DNA of 52,226 nt from Lysinibacillus composti (GCF_016908465.1 NZ_JAFBDY010000023.1:1-52226); one strand, 5' to 3'; shown: positions 27,779-37,402, counted from the first letter of the stretch. Translations and numbers: made by a program. The notes: a model not told the origin generated them from the letters alone.

Positions 27779-28525
27779 TTAAGCTACTTGTGCCTTTTTA
27801 CCTGCATCGAAGCCTTCTTTGTACCAACGAATACGATTTTCGTTATTTAAGTTTGGTTCTTTATATTTATCCATAGTAAATGAGTCTTTATAACCCATAT
27901 CATAATACTTCTGTTTCTCAACATCTATAGTATAACGCTCAAAGCCTTGTAAGAAGGCAGCTGAAAGTGTTGTGTTTGTTTGATAAGCAGCAGGCACTAC
28001 CGCTGACTTAGTTTTCTGAGCTGCAGCATATCCAGCGCGGCATGCTTTGTTCTTAGCGTTTGATAGCTTAAGTTCTCCTTTAGCGAAACCTTTCTTATAT
28101 CCTTTATTATAAGCGCCTTGGTATTTGCTTGTACTAATATTAGATGTCCCATTGTAACCATCTTTTAAACCATCTGCATAGCCATCTTGTTCAGCTTGAG
28201 CAATTTGTTTTGCTTTCTTTGCAGCAGCTTCTTTTTCTTGTTGAGCTTTCTTTGCTTTTTGTGCTGCAATTTCTTTTACAGATGGTCCGCTTTTCTTAAC
28301 AGCACTAGAACTAGATGAAGAACTGCTTGAAGAAGAATTGCTAGACGAAGAACTGCCTCCGTTGTGGTAGTGGTACTCACCATACTCTAATCCCCATCTC
28401 TCGGTACAATTCGTTCTGCAAGTATGGCCCCCGTTACTATCTGTTCTTCCTGGGTGTGCATACACACTACTTGCTGATAGAGCCATGATTAGAGCTGTTG
28501 ATAATAAGATTCTTGATTTTTTCAT
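27779..28525 (-). CDS. Secreted YHYH-domain protein
   Basis: 248 residues with a signal peptide (1-23, cleaved after VYA). The mature N-terminus holds HPGRTDSNGGHTCRTNCTER and ends EYHYHNGG. This is the YHYH domain, whose His and Cys residues suggest metal binding. A serine-rich linker follows, then a Lys/Ala coiled coil (about 90-118). The last 130 residues contain repeated GYxDGxxxGY-like units (ADGLKDGYNG, YNKGYKKGFAKG). It should be exported, and nothing anchors it. A degraded copy of the middle part lies at 1713-1829. GGAGG-type sequence precedes the ATG on the minus strand. Confidence 0.85.
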   Translation of the reverse strand: MKKSRILLSTALIMALSASSVYAHPGRTDSNGGHTCRTNCTERWGLEYGEYHYHNGGSSSSSNSSSSSSSSSSSAVKKSGPSVKEIAAQKAKKAQQEKEAAAKKAKQIAQAEQDGYADGLKDGYNGTSNISTSKYQGAYNKGYKKGFAKGELKLSNAKNKACRAGYAAAQKTKSAVVPAAYQTNTTLSAAFLQGFERYTIDVEKQKYYDMGYKDSFTMDKYKEPNLNNENRIRWYKEGFDAGKKAQVA

Positions 28526-28670
28526 TAAAATTCCTCCAAAATATTCATTTTATCTATGTTTAGTGCTTTGTAAAATTTACCATATAAATAAATATATGTC
28601 ATCGACAAAAATTTGATATAAAAAAGATAGTTTTTAGAGAAGTGTCTCAAATTTGATTAAACCGAATAAA

Positions 28671-28716
28671 GAGCCATAATATGCAAGTTTAGTACACTAC
28701 TTGCGTATTATGGCTC
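28671..28716. repeat. 17-bp inverted repeat
   Basis: GAGCCATAATATGCAAG and CTTGCGTATTATGGCTC pair at 16 of 17 positions around a 12-base loop. No strong T-run follows, so it may be a transposon end, a small palindromic element or a weak terminator. The rest of 28526-28862 holds no gene I can support. Confidence 0.6.
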
Positions 28717-28862
28717 AAACTTATAAGCTTTTTATTTATATTGTTCTATAATTGGTAGAGGGAATTCGATGAGAGTACTGATAGGTGGTAAGAAGTGTTG
28801 TAAAAGAATTAAAATCTAATTAAATGAGTTACTGAGTTTGCTTAAAAAAGAAGGTGATATTA

Positions 28863-30518
28863 ATGGAAAACTTAGAAATCGTAACATGGCCATTTCAAGA
28901 TAAAAGTTTAAATCAGATCGGCAACAATGAATCGTACTTAAACTATCCTGTTATTTATATATTAAATGGTTCAAAAGAGGCGTATATCGGTGAAACGGTT
29001 TATTTTAAAAAGCGCATGCGATCACATATAAAAAACAAAGAACGGAAAAGTTTAGAATACATGCATTTAATTAAACATGAGGAATTCAATCGTTCGGCTA
29101 CTTTTCATCTTGAGACTAAGCTGATCAATTACTTTTTAGGTGACGAGAAATATAAGCTTCAAAATAAGAGTAAAACGACAAATGACTTTACACACAACTA
29201 CTTCAATAAACCATTTTATGATCAAGGGGTTTTTAAAGAGCTATGGATTAAATTATTCGAAAAAGGCATTGTAGCAAACGAACAGCATGTTATTGAAAAT
29301 AAGGATATATTCAAATTATCGCCTTTTAAAGAGTTGTCCTTAGAACAAATCGATTTAAAAGAAAAGGTAATTGAGTTTTGTGAGGCTCAAGTTCAATTAC
29401 AGCAACATGAATATGGAAGTTTGTTCGTGATTAAAGGGGAAGCAGGAGTTGGAAAAAGTGTTGTATTGAGTTCGATTTTTAATACCATACAAGAACAAAC
29501 TACTGAAGCCTCTTCGCCGCTATACAAAACGGAAAATTATCTAGTTGTGAACCATGAAGAGATGTATAAAACGTATAAAGGAATTGCATCTCAATTAAAA
29601 CATTTAAAGGCTAAAAATTTCGCAAAACCAACACCTTTAATTAATCAGTTAATTAAACAAGATAAAAAAGTAGATATTATTCTAGTTGATGAAGCGCATT
29701 TGTTATTGACCAGACCAGATACATATAACAACTTTCATGCCCAAAATCAGCTTGAAGAGTTATTAAAGTTGGCAAAAGTTGTTGTCATGGTTTATGACAG
29801 TGATCAAGTTTTAAAATTAAAAAGTCTCTGGCAAGAGTTGACTTTGGAGATTTTAGTTGAAAAAAGTTCGCATACCGAATATTACGAGTTGACGAATCAG
29901 TTCCGGATGCAAGCAAATGATGAAGTCATCGAGTGGATTAATCAATTTAAACAAAAGCGTTTGTTACCTTTGCCTTATGATGAAGGATACGAGTTCAAAG
30001 TATTTGTGACGTTAAAAGAAATGCATGAAGCGATTAAAACGAAAAATAATGAATATGGATTAAGCCGTGTTGTCTCCACATTTGATTATTTACATAAAAA
30101 AGATGGCGGAGTGTACTACATTACAGAGGATCGTGGAGAATATCAAATTCCCTGGAATATCACAGACAGTAAATTTACTTGGGCGGAGAAAGCTTCTACC
30201 GTAAATGAAGCTGGTTCGATTTATACGATACAAGGATTTGATTTGAATTACGTAGGTGTAATTTTAGGACCGTCTATTTCCTATGATGAACAAACTGATC
30301 GGTTGGTCATTAAAACTGAGGCGTATAAGGATGTAGGAGCCTATTCGGGTACAGAAGGAATCGAAAATGTTGAGGCAGCGAAGGAAAGAATCATTTTAAA
30401 TTCCGTAAATATTTTAATGAAGCGCGGCATTAAAGGGTTGTATATATACGCTAGTGACGAAGCATTAAGAAACAAACTGATAAAATCCCAAAGTAAAATA
30501 GGGGAAAATGAAGAATGA
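28863..30518 (+). CDS. GIY-YIG nuclease / DUF2075 ATPase fusion
   Basis: 551 residues from ATG 28863, chosen because AAGGTGA lies upstream; GTG 28854 overlaps that site. An N-terminal GIY-YIG nuclease-like domain (YPVIYILNG ... AYIGETVYFKKRMRSH, about 28-55) precedes a DUF2075 P-loop domain. That domain has Walker A GEAGVGKS (192-199), Walker B/DEAH LVDEAHLLL (274-282) and a helicase-like C-terminus (TNQFRM, SIYTIQGFDLNYVGV). DUF2075 is related to superfamily-1 helicases and is frequent in defence loci. Nuclease plus motor in one chain suggests DNA processing or phage restriction. It lies just outside the tmRNA scar and is intact. Confidence 0.8.
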   Translation: MENLEIVTWPFQDKSLNQIGNNESYLNYPVIYILNGSKEAYIGETVYFKKRMRSHIKNKERKSLEYMHLIKHEEFNRSATFHLETKLINYFLGDEKYKLQNKSKTTNDFTHNYFNKPFYDQGVFKELWIKLFEKGIVANEQHVIENKDIFKLSPFKELSLEQIDLKEKVIEFCEAQVQLQQHEYGSLFVIKGEAGVGKSVVLSSIFNTIQEQTTEASSPLYKTENYLVVNHEEMYKTYKGIASQLKHLKAKNFAKPTPLINQLIKQDKKVDIILVDEAHLLLTRPDTYNNFHAQNQLEELLKLAKVVVMVYDSDQVLKLKSLWQELTLEILVEKSSHTEYYELTNQFRMQANDEVIEWINQFKQKRLLPLPYDEGYEFKVFVTLKEMHEAIKTKNNEYGLSRVVSTFDYLHKKDGGVYYITEDRGEYQIPWNITDSKFTWAEKASTVNEAGSIYTIQGFDLNYVGVILGPSISYDEQTDRLVIKTEAYKDVGAYSGTEGIENVEAAKERIILNSVNILMKRGIKGLYIYASDEALRNKLIKSQSKIGENEE

Positions 30519-30737
30519 GTTGAACAATTAACTAAAAAGTTCTTGAATTTAAGATGAACTGGATTAAGAATTCAAAGGTTTTAGTATGATCAATATCATT
30601 TAGGCAGTGCCATGTACTGAAAAGATAGTAATCATTATTACACTGAAGAATGTATTTCAATATATTTGCTTTTTTAATATAACAATGGAGTAATTATTAA
30701 GATTAATAAAACAGTAAATTTATTGAGTATAAAATTT

Positions 30738-30774
30738 AAAAAATCCATGAGAAATATATCCTCATGGATTTTTT
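30738..30774. terminator. Bidirectional terminator
   Basis: A 14-bp stem AAAAAATCCATGAG and its complement around a nine-base loop is followed by T on either strand. It ends the SLH gene on the minus strand and possibly the upstream plus-strand transcript. The stretch 30519-30737 shows nothing else. Confidence 0.9.
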
Positions 30775-30783
30775 AAATAATAA

Positions 30784-31821
30784 TTATTCAGCATTAGTAT
30801 TTTCTGTTGTAGGATCTTCTGCTGGTGCTGTGGGTTGTTGAGTTTCTACCTTTTCAAAAGTAAAATCATAACCATAGAATGTATATGTTGATTTAGAGAC
30901 TATCATTTTAATATTCAAATCCTCAAGTAAAACTTCACCTTCTTTTTGGATGTCCATTACAAAGTAAAGTGTATGTGGATCCACTGTTTCATAAGCAACA
31001 TAATGGTCATAGGAGCCAATGTAATTAATAACATTATTATCTTTCAAGTCTTTAATACTTTTAATGGCAGCCTCTTCTGATACACCAAGTTTATTAAGTT
31101 CTTCTGTGAAATGGTTGTCTGGAATAATTGCATTCATGTTATTTTCAATTTTATATAACATATTAGCGAATTGTGAACGTTTGATAGGTGCATTAGGCTT
31201 ATAGCTACCATCACCGTAGCCGCTCATAACACCTAAATATTCAAGTGTCGCTAATTGTAAACCCCATTGACCTTTGAAACGTTTACCATCAAATATATCA
31301 GATACTTTACCACCATTTTCTTTATAAATTTCTGCATTAATTAGTGGAATTCTATATGCTTTTACTAGAATACCTGCCATTTGACCACGAGTTAAGGATT
31401 CATTTACACCAAATATACCTCCGCCTCTATTAAATGGACTGATTAAACCACCCATGATGCTATTTCCTACTAATTTCTCCACGTATTGATTGAATTGATG
31501 TGTATTGGGAACATCTTTAAAGTCAGTTTTTTTCCAAAAATCATATGTGCTTACATCGTCTAATCTTTCTTCCAATACCTTCGCAAAAATACTAGCAAAC
31601 TGCCCACGTGTAATATTTTCATATGGTCTGAAATTCGGTAAGGTTTTACTGATCGCATCTTCACTTAATAAGTATTCTACTGATGTATAGAAGTTATCTG
31701 CTTTTTTTACGTCCTTATAATGAACTTGTGCAGCCGATGCATTGCCTACTGATGAAAGAGCGATCCCACCAACTAGCCCTATTGTTGCTAATGCCTTAGT
31801 AACTTTTTTTATTTTCTCCAT
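30784..31821 (-). CDS. S-layer homology (SLH) domain protein
   Basis: 345 residues, exported. A signal peptide (1-30, ending ASA) is followed by three SLH modules: FYTSVEYLLSEDAI ... ITRGQFASIFAKVL (about 40-90); YVEKLVGNSIM ... LTRGQMAGILVKAY (about 110-160); and YLGVMSGYGDGSYKPNAPI with KRSQFANMLYKI (about 190-225). SLH trimers bind pyruvylated wall polysaccharide. The remaining ~120 residues have no recognised fold and end in an acidic, Pro/Thr-rich tail. A cell-surface role is likely. AGAGGTGA lies about seven bases before the ATG. Confidence 0.9.
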   Translation of the reverse strand: MEKIKKVTKALATIGLVGGIALSSVGNASAAQVHYKDVKKADNFYTSVEYLLSEDAISKTLPNFRPYENITRGQFASIFAKVLEERLDDVSTYDFWKKTDFKDVPNTHQFNQYVEKLVGNSIMGGLISPFNRGGGIFGVNESLTRGQMAGILVKAYRIPLINAEIYKENGGKVSDIFDGKRFKGQWGLQLATLEYLGVMSGYGDGSYKPNAPIKRSQFANMLYKIENNMNAIIPDNHFTEELNKLGVSEEAAIKSIKDLKDNNVINYIGSYDHYVAYETVDPHTLYFVMDIQKEGEVLLEDLNIKMIVSKSTYTFYGYDFTFEKVETQQPTAPAEDPTTENTNAE

Positions 31822-32088
31822 ATATTTTCACCTCTAATATTAATAGTAATATAGTATAGTGGATTTAGGTGTTGGAAATTAAAGGGTTTATGTTGAAAAG
31901 GGCGGATTTATACAATTAATTAGAAGGCGAATCTAGTACATTTTGGATTCTGTATTTTCGAAAAACTCAAAAAAGTATTTGCGTTATAAAAGCTTTTAAT
32001 GCAATATTTATATTATATTATTTTTCGAATTGTTGAAAAATAGAGTTGGGAAACAAAACTGATCAGACATAAAAGAGGGAGATAGTGT

Positions 32089-32571
32089 ATGAAGATTTAT
32101 AACGCGACAACTGATGATGTTTACTCTATTTATGAATTAATTAAAATCTATTCAGATCAAGAGATTGTTTTACCTCGTTCGTTATTATCAATCTATCAAC
32201 AGTTGCAATGTTTGTATGTTGTGAAGGAAGAAAACAAGGTTGTTGGAGTAGCCGGAGTACATGTTTTAGGAAGAGATTTAGCAGAGGTCCGTTCTTTAGT
32301 TGTTCATCCTGACTATCAAGGAAAAGGAATTGGGCGTATTCTGGTTGACCATATTATTCAGGAAAGTCCTAAATTAGGAGTCGAAAGATTAATATCCTTA
32401 ACATATCAAGTTGAATTTTTCAAAAAGTTAGGGTTTCAAATGGCTGTTCGAGATGACTTGCCTGAAAAGGTATGGACTGACTGTGTAAACTGCCCAAAAA
32501 TCAATAATTGTGATGAAATTGCTTTAGTTAAATATTTACAAAATAATGAATCTAAAACTGCAGTAGTTTAA
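32089..32571 (+). CDS. GNAT acetyltransferase, short N-acetylglutamate synthase type
   Basis: 160 residues with a GNAT fold. The acetyl-CoA loop is VHPDYQGKGIGRILVDHI (about 73-90). Near the C-terminus it has VWTDCVNCPKINNCDEIALV, a Cys-rich ending typical of the short ArgA-type N-acetylglutamate synthases known from actinobacteria. These acetylate glutamate at the first step of arginine synthesis. The gene is 17 bases ahead of an ArgJ homologue, which supports that reading. GAGGGAGA precedes the ATG. A generic GNAT enzyme acting on another amino acid remains possible. I see no clear ArgR/AhrC box in 31822-32088. Confidence 0.8.
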   Translation: MKIYNATTDDVYSIYELIKIYSDQEIVLPRSLLSIYQQLQCLYVVKEENKVVGVAGVHVLGRDLAEVRSLVVHPDYQGKGIGRILVDHIIQESPKLGVERLISLTYQVEFFKKLGFQMAVRDDLPEKVWTDCVNCPKINNCDEIALVKYLQNNESKTAVV

Positions 32572-32587
32572 AAAGGAGAAGACGCGA

Positions 32588-33781
32588 ATGCAAAAAGTGG
32601 GAGAAATAACAGAAGAAAGTAACCTACAAGGACAAATGCCTAAAGGTTTCTATACGTGTGTGAAGAACCTTGGAATCAAAGATGAAACCCTCGATTTTAC
32701 TGTGATCTTATCTTCAGAGTTAGCCAATGCAGCTGCCATGTTTACACAAAGCAGATTTTGTGGGTCTCCTATCCCTATTGGAAGAGAAAATGTAGCGAAC
32801 GGTAAATTACAATGCTTTGTCATTAATAGTAAAAATGCCAATGTAGCTACAGGTGAACAAGGAATTCAAAATGTGAAAGAAATCGTTAATTTGGTAGCTC
32901 AAGAGCTGGAAATCGCACCAGAAGATATCTTACCATCATCTACAGGAGTAATCGGACATCAATTACCGATGGATAAAATTAGAAATGGTATTAAGAATTT
33001 AAAAGCAGATTTAGTAGTAGGTCAGTTAGAGAAATCAGCAGTCGCAATCATGACAACTGATACGTATCCTAAATTTAAAATGTGCAAAGTCGGTGATGCT
33101 ACATTAGTTGGGATTGCTAAAGGGTCTGGGATGATTGAACCTAACATGGCGACCATGTTGTCCTATTTTGTGACAGATGCAGAAATTCCTTCAGATACTT
33201 TGCAAACTATTTTTAATGAAGCGGTTAATAAATCGTTTAACATGGTAAGTGTTGATGCAGATACTAGTACAAGTGACACTGTAGCGATTATGGCAAATGG
33301 ATTGGCTGGAAAAGTTGACTTACAACAATTCAAAGAAGCTTTAATTGACATGAGTATCGGCTTAGCAAAAGAAATTGCACGCGATGGTGAAGGTGCGACA
33401 AAATTGGTCGAGATTACTGTAGATGAGGCATCTAGCTTTGCACAAGCTAAAAAAATTGCGAAAAGTATTGTCAACTCGCCGCTTGTGAAAACGGCGATAT
33501 TCGGTAAAGATCCAAACTGGGGAAGAATCGCTATGGCAATCGGAAAATGTGAAGATGAATTAGATATTCATCCGGAAAACGTTTCTATTTATTTTGGAGA
33601 TTTATTAATTTATCAGGGCAGACCATTAGGGGACGAAAATTTAATTGAGATCCAAAACTATCTGGAGAATTCTGAAATAAAAATCAGAGTTTCACTTAGA
33701 ACAGGAACACATGAAGCGACTGTTTGGGGTTGTGACTTGTCTTATGACTATGTAGAAATTAATGGTGCCTATACAACGTAA
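32588..33781 (+). CDS. argJ: ArgJ-family ornithine acetyltransferase
   Basis: 397 residues, the normal length of ArgJ, which moves the acetyl group from N-acetylornithine to glutamate. The self-cleavage site is in KGSGMIEPNMATMLSYF: the Thr after Ala becomes the catalytic nucleophile once the chain splits. SSTGVIGHQLPMDKI and IFGKDPNWGRIAMAIGKCE are further family hallmarks. The N-terminal AAAMFTQSRFCGSPI and NSKNANVATGEQG segments differ from the usual AAPV and NAGCANA forms, so this may be a divergent paralogue. It lies in an operon with the short ArgA-like gene; no argC, argB or argD is nearby. Confidence 0.88.
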   Translation: MQKVGEITEESNLQGQMPKGFYTCVKNLGIKDETLDFTVILSSELANAAAMFTQSRFCGSPIPIGRENVANGKLQCFVINSKNANVATGEQGIQNVKEIVNLVAQELEIAPEDILPSSTGVIGHQLPMDKIRNGIKNLKADLVVGQLEKSAVAIMTTDTYPKFKMCKVGDATLVGIAKGSGMIEPNMATMLSYFVTDAEIPSDTLQTIFNEAVNKSFNMVSVDADTSTSDTVAIMANGLAGKVDLQQFKEALIDMSIGLAKEIARDGEGATKLVEITVDEASSFAQAKKIAKSIVNSPLVKTAIFGKDPNWGRIAMAIGKCEDELDIHPENVSIYFGDLLIYQGRPLGDENLIEIQNYLENSEIKIRVSLRTGTHEATVWGCDLSYDYVEINGAYTT

Positions 33782-33840
33782 ATCATTATTTTTCACTGAG
33801 CTTTTTAACCTTACTTTTTTAGAAAATATAATATGACTTC

Positions 33841-33876
33841 AAAAGATTTATCATTTCAAGATGATAAATCTTTTAT
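33841..33876 (+). terminator. Terminator of the argA-like/argJ operon
   Basis: A perfect 14-bp stem AAAAGATTTATCAT with its complement, loop TTCAAG, ends in TTTTATTT. Confidence 0.9.
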
Positions 33877-33977
33877 TTAAAGTTTTCCCATTTGTTTTGC
33901 AACGTAAACAAGACGTCATGACTTGAAATGTAAACTAGATAGAGAGTATTTGGCGCAAAGGGGGCAGCTGAATCATA

Positions 33978-34002
33978 GGAGTTAGCTAAGCCAGCTAACT
34001 CC
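33978..34002. repeat. Perfect 10-bp hairpin ahead of rpoN
   Basis: GGAGTTAGCT / AGCTAACTCC around AAGCC. The bases after it (ATCTCTATAATCATTTTTTG) have only a delayed T-run, so it could be a weak terminator or a leader structure of rpoN. The rest of 33877-34138 shows no gene. Confidence 0.55.
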
Positions 34003-34138
34003 ATCTCTATAATCATTTTTTGTCGAATATTATCGTATAAAGTCAAATTCAAGTTATTTTACCTATTTGAAGAAAGTTGAAATAACAATCTAGAATCTCT
34101 TCACTAATTTATCATTTTCATACAAAGGGGGTGGCGAT

Positions 34139-35407
34139 ATGAATGTACAATTGGGAATGCAAACCATCATGTCGCAACAGTTAACTGCACAAATGATTCA
34201 ACGTTTAAGTATTTTACAGTTAACGAATTTGGAATTGAAAGAGCTCGTCGAACAAAAAAATTTAGAGAATCCTTTAATTGATTTGATGGATCAACAGGAA
34301 GACACATGGCCTTCTGAAAAAATGCTAAAGGGGAGCATTGAAACAGACTATAGTATGATTGCCATGCAACATACGGCAGCCGATTTTCTAAAAGAGCAGA
34401 TTCCATTAAAAGCGACCGATTTTGAACGAACTGTGTTAATTTATTTAATTCATTCTTTAGATGAGCGTTTATTCTTGACTACGGATGCAACTGAAGTAGC
34501 ACAGCGTTTTACGATGGAAGTAGAAGAAGCGGAGCGATTCATTCAAATTCTACAATCATTTGAACCAATTGGTGTGGGGTGTCAAAATAGCACACAATTT
34601 TTATTGAAGCATATTGATCAATGCGAGGATGTACCGCAATTCGCCAAAGACTTCGTCATGTATGAAATGGAAGCTATAGCGAAAATGGACATTGTGTCAT
34701 TAAGAAAACGTTATAATCTAACGACAAGTGAAGTAATGGCCACGATTACATTCATTAAAGAGTTGCCTTGTATGCCTGTTATTTCTTTAAACGAAGTGGT
34801 GGCAACGGTTTTGCCAGATGTCTCTGTGTATTGTATTGACGGGCAATGGTTGATCGAAGTTGAACAAAAAGCAGTGCCTGCTATTCGTTTAAATGATGTG
34901 TACGTCAACCTATTAAAAATAGAGGATCCAACATATTTGAAAGCATGTATGCGTGATTTTACAACACTTGCACAAGGGTTAGATTTCCGTAAAAATACTT
35001 TATATGCCATTACACATTATTTAATTGAACAGCAGCCAGATTTTTTTGCAAAAGGACCTCGTGCATTGAAGCCTATGCGCTTAAAAGATATTGCAGAGGC
35101 ATTGGATATGCATGAATCAACTATTAGTCGTGCAGTAAAGGGCAAGTACTTACGAACAGCACAAGGGAATTTTGCGATGAATGACTTATTTGTAAAAGCC
35201 ATTAATAATGTGACGACCTCGACTGTTTGTGATCGGATTGCTGCTATTATTGCAGATGAAGATAAAAATTCTCCGTATAGCGATCAACAAATTGAACTTT
35301 TATTAAAAAAAGAGGGAATTACGATTTCACGCAGAACGGTTGCTAAATACCGCGAACAGCTAAATATACCAAGCTCTCAGAAGCGGGCATACTTAAAAGA
35401 AGAATAG
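34139..35407 (+). CDS. rpoN: RNA polymerase sigma-54 factor
   Basis: 422 residues. Region I (1-50), which contacts activators, reads GMQTIMSQQLTAQMIQRLSI and NLELKELVEQKNLENPLID. The core-binding region follows. A DNA-binding part includes MRLKDIAEALDMHESTISRA and the RpoN box SRRTVAKYREQL with NIPSSQKRAY at the C-terminus, which reads the -24 element. Sigma-54 works only with AAA+ activators. A matching activator gene is convergent next door, and a consensus -24/-12 promoter lies at 37403. GGGGGTGG precedes the ATG. Confidence 0.95.
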   Translation: MNVQLGMQTIMSQQLTAQMIQRLSILQLTNLELKELVEQKNLENPLIDLMDQQEDTWPSEKMLKGSIETDYSMIAMQHTAADFLKEQIPLKATDFERTVLIYLIHSLDERLFLTTDATEVAQRFTMEVEEAERFIQILQSFEPIGVGCQNSTQFLLKHIDQCEDVPQFAKDFVMYEMEAIAKMDIVSLRKRYNLTTSEVMATITFIKELPCMPVISLNEVVATVLPDVSVYCIDGQWLIEVEQKAVPAIRLNDVYVNLLKIEDPTYLKACMRDFTTLAQGLDFRKNTLYAITHYLIEQQPDFFAKGPRALKPMRLKDIAEALDMHESTISRAVKGKYLRTAQGNFAMNDLFVKAINNVTTSTVCDRIAAIIADEDKNSPYSDQQIELLLKKEGITISRRTVAKYREQLNIPSSQKRAYLKEE

Positions 35408-35423
35408 AATAATAGTCAAAGGT

Positions 35424-35475
35424 AAAGACAAAGTACGTGGAGAGGTTCGCTCCTCATGTACTTTGTCTTTTTTTA
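35424..35475. terminator. Terminator between rpoN and its convergent activator gene
   Basis: The stem AAAGACAAAGTAC pairs with GTACTTTGTCTTT, enclosing an inner GAG/CTC stem, and is followed by a T-run. A-rich flanks on the other side make it usable in both directions. Confidence 0.9.
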
Positions 35476-35493
35476 TGGTCTTTATTTAATTCT

Positions 35494-37290
35494 TTAAGAA
35501 AGAGAGATGTTTAAGGATTCACTTAATTTGTGTAGTTCATTATTTACATACTCCTTTGAGTAATCAAAGCCTAAAATCGCGATGACTTTACCTTCTGAGT
35601 CATACAATGGTGAGCAACATGTTTTCCATTCACCGTATTCATCTTCATAAACAGGGGTCACACTCACAATGCCTTTAAACGCATTATCAATGGATTTTAA
35701 AATAATATCACTACCAATATAAGTAGTCCCAACTGGAATCACAAAGCCTTCACTTGAAGTGAGATTCACAATGTTGCCTTCGTGATCACGAACAAAAATA
35801 AACCCCCATTGCACCCCTTCTTCTCTTGTATAGATTTGGGTAAGTTGTTCAGATAATGGGTCAAGATATTTTGTATTGTTTGGTTGCTTAACGGCCTCTT
35901 CCAACACGGTCGGTGATATTGAGACAGATGTCACGACAGCGGTCGCACGCAACCGCTTGTCTAATTCACTTTCTAAAATATGCCGCGTACTAAACAGCAT
36001 CTGAGCTTCTTCTTTCATTTCTTTAATCTTTTTATATTTGCGGGTCATCGTTGGAGGGCTAATCCCTAAAACGTTTGCGGCCAGTTTTAAAGAATTATAT
36101 TTTTCCATTGCCATTGTAATCAGTTGCTCTTCAATTAACTCCTGGGCTTCTTGTAATGGTATTAGCTTATTAATGGAAAAGTCCTTTTCTACCGCTTGAT
36201 TACTGCTTGGTGCATCTAGAAAATCACGCGCGGTTTGGATGGAAATGATGTCCTCATCCGCTAATATAATCGTACGTTCAATGAAATTCTCCAGTTCCCG
36301 TACATTTCCAGGCCACTCTTGTAATGTTAAAAAGTCAATGGCCGTATTAGAGAATAGGCGGTTACAATGATATTTATTATTAGAAATTGTGGTGAAGTGC
36401 TCGATAAGTTCTGGAATCTCAACTGCACGTTCGCGTAAAGGTGGAATCGTAATTGGGATAATATTTAAGCGATAATATAAATCTTCCCTAAATGACCCTT
36501 CATTGACCATATTAATTAGTGATTTGTTTGTTGCTGCAATCACTTGAACATCAATTGGATATTCTTTCGAAGAACCAATTGGCGTGACGATCCGCTCTTG
36601 TAAGACACGTAAAAGCTTTACTTGCATCGATAATGAAAGCTCGCCGACTTCATCTAAGAAAATGACTCCTTTATTTGCCTCACGAAATTTACCGATTTTC
36701 CCCGACTTTTGGGCGCCTGTAAACGAACCTTCTGTATAACCAAATAATTCACTTTCAATTAATGTCTCCGGTAATGCCCCGCAGTTAATCGCCACAAATG
36801 GCTGATTTTTTCGCGAACCTGACTGGTATATTGCACGTGCCGCTTTTTCCTTACCGACACCCGATTCGCCTAAAAGAAGTGTTGTCGCTCCTGCATTTGC
36901 TGCTTTTTGAATTTGTGCCGCTACTTTAGTCATTGCTGGACTTTTGACGATAAAGTCGCTGTTGAAACTCAAAGGTTCCTTCTTCACTTCTGCTGGCTTT
37001 TCAATGATATTGTAGCCAAATATATAGTTACCGTTAGAATGAATGACGTACGTTAACACACGGTGCTTGTTCCATGTTTGTTGGAGAAACGTTTGCTTTT
37101 CATCACTCACTACAAGTGATGTAAAAATTGGGTTACTAAAAATTTCCTCTTCAAAGGAAACAATACTTTTATGTAAAGATAAATTACTTTTATACGTATC
37201 ATTGCTTGCGAAGTACTCTAAAATCTCACCATTTTCTTTTGTAACAATCGAAAAGTCAAACATCTGAGACAAAATTGTTACTTGTTCCAT
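35494..37290 (-). CDS. Sigma-54-dependent transcriptional activator
   Basis: 598 residues. A sensory N-terminus (1-110) precedes the AAA+ domain with Walker A GESGVGKE (141-148), Walker B FLDEVG (211-216), and GSFTGA (188-193). The last is a variant of the GAFTGA loop that touches sigma-54. A Fis-type helix-turn-helix (about 380-424) includes LKLAANVLGISPPTMTRKYK. Unusually, about 170 residues follow it: a PAS/Cache-like sensor (WGFIFVRDHEGNIVNLTSS ... SPLYDSEGKVIAILGFDYS). It is divergent from the sigma-54 operon at 37455 and should activate it from UAS-like repeats in between. The ligand is presumably the operon's amine substrate. Confidence 0.9.
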   Translation of the reverse strand: MEQVTILSQMFDFSIVTKENGEILEYFASNDTYKSNLSLHKSIVSFEEEIFSNPIFTSLVVSDEKQTFLQQTWNKHRVLTYVIHSNGNYIFGYNIIEKPAEVKKEPLSFNSDFIVKSPAMTKVAAQIQKAANAGATTLLLGESGVGKEKAARAIYQSGSRKNQPFVAINCGALPETLIESELFGYTEGSFTGAQKSGKIGKFREANKGVIFLDEVGELSLSMQVKLLRVLQERIVTPIGSSKEYPIDVQVIAATNKSLINMVNEGSFREDLYYRLNIIPITIPPLRERAVEIPELIEHFTTISNNKYHCNRLFSNTAIDFLTLQEWPGNVRELENFIERTIILADEDIISIQTARDFLDAPSSNQAVEKDFSINKLIPLQEAQELIEEQLITMAMEKYNSLKLAANVLGISPPTMTRKYKKIKEMKEEAQMLFSTRHILESELDKRLRATAVVTSVSISPTVLEEAVKQPNNTKYLDPLSEQLTQIYTREEGVQWGFIFVRDHEGNIVNLTSSEGFVIPVGTTYIGSDIILKSIDNAFKGIVSVTPVYEDEYGEWKTCCSPLYDSEGKVIAILGFDYSKEYVNNELHKLSESLNISLS

Positions 37291-37315
37291 TTAAACTACC
37301 CCTTTTAACGAATGA

Positions 37316-37331
37316 ATTTCAAAAATGAAAT
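37316..37331. promoter_or_regulatory. Candidate upstream activator site
   Basis: ATTTCA-AAAA-TGAAAT is a perfect dyad about 75-90 bases ahead of the -24 box, the usual place for an activator of sigma-54 to bind. Further ATTTC/GAAAT-like half-sites (TTATTTCAAATTTGC) lie to about 37375. Confidence 0.5.
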
Positions 37332-37402
37332 CGTTATTTCAAATTTGCAATAAATTTCTACAAATTTCAACACAAAATTCAGTAAATTCATACTCTTTTT
37401 AA

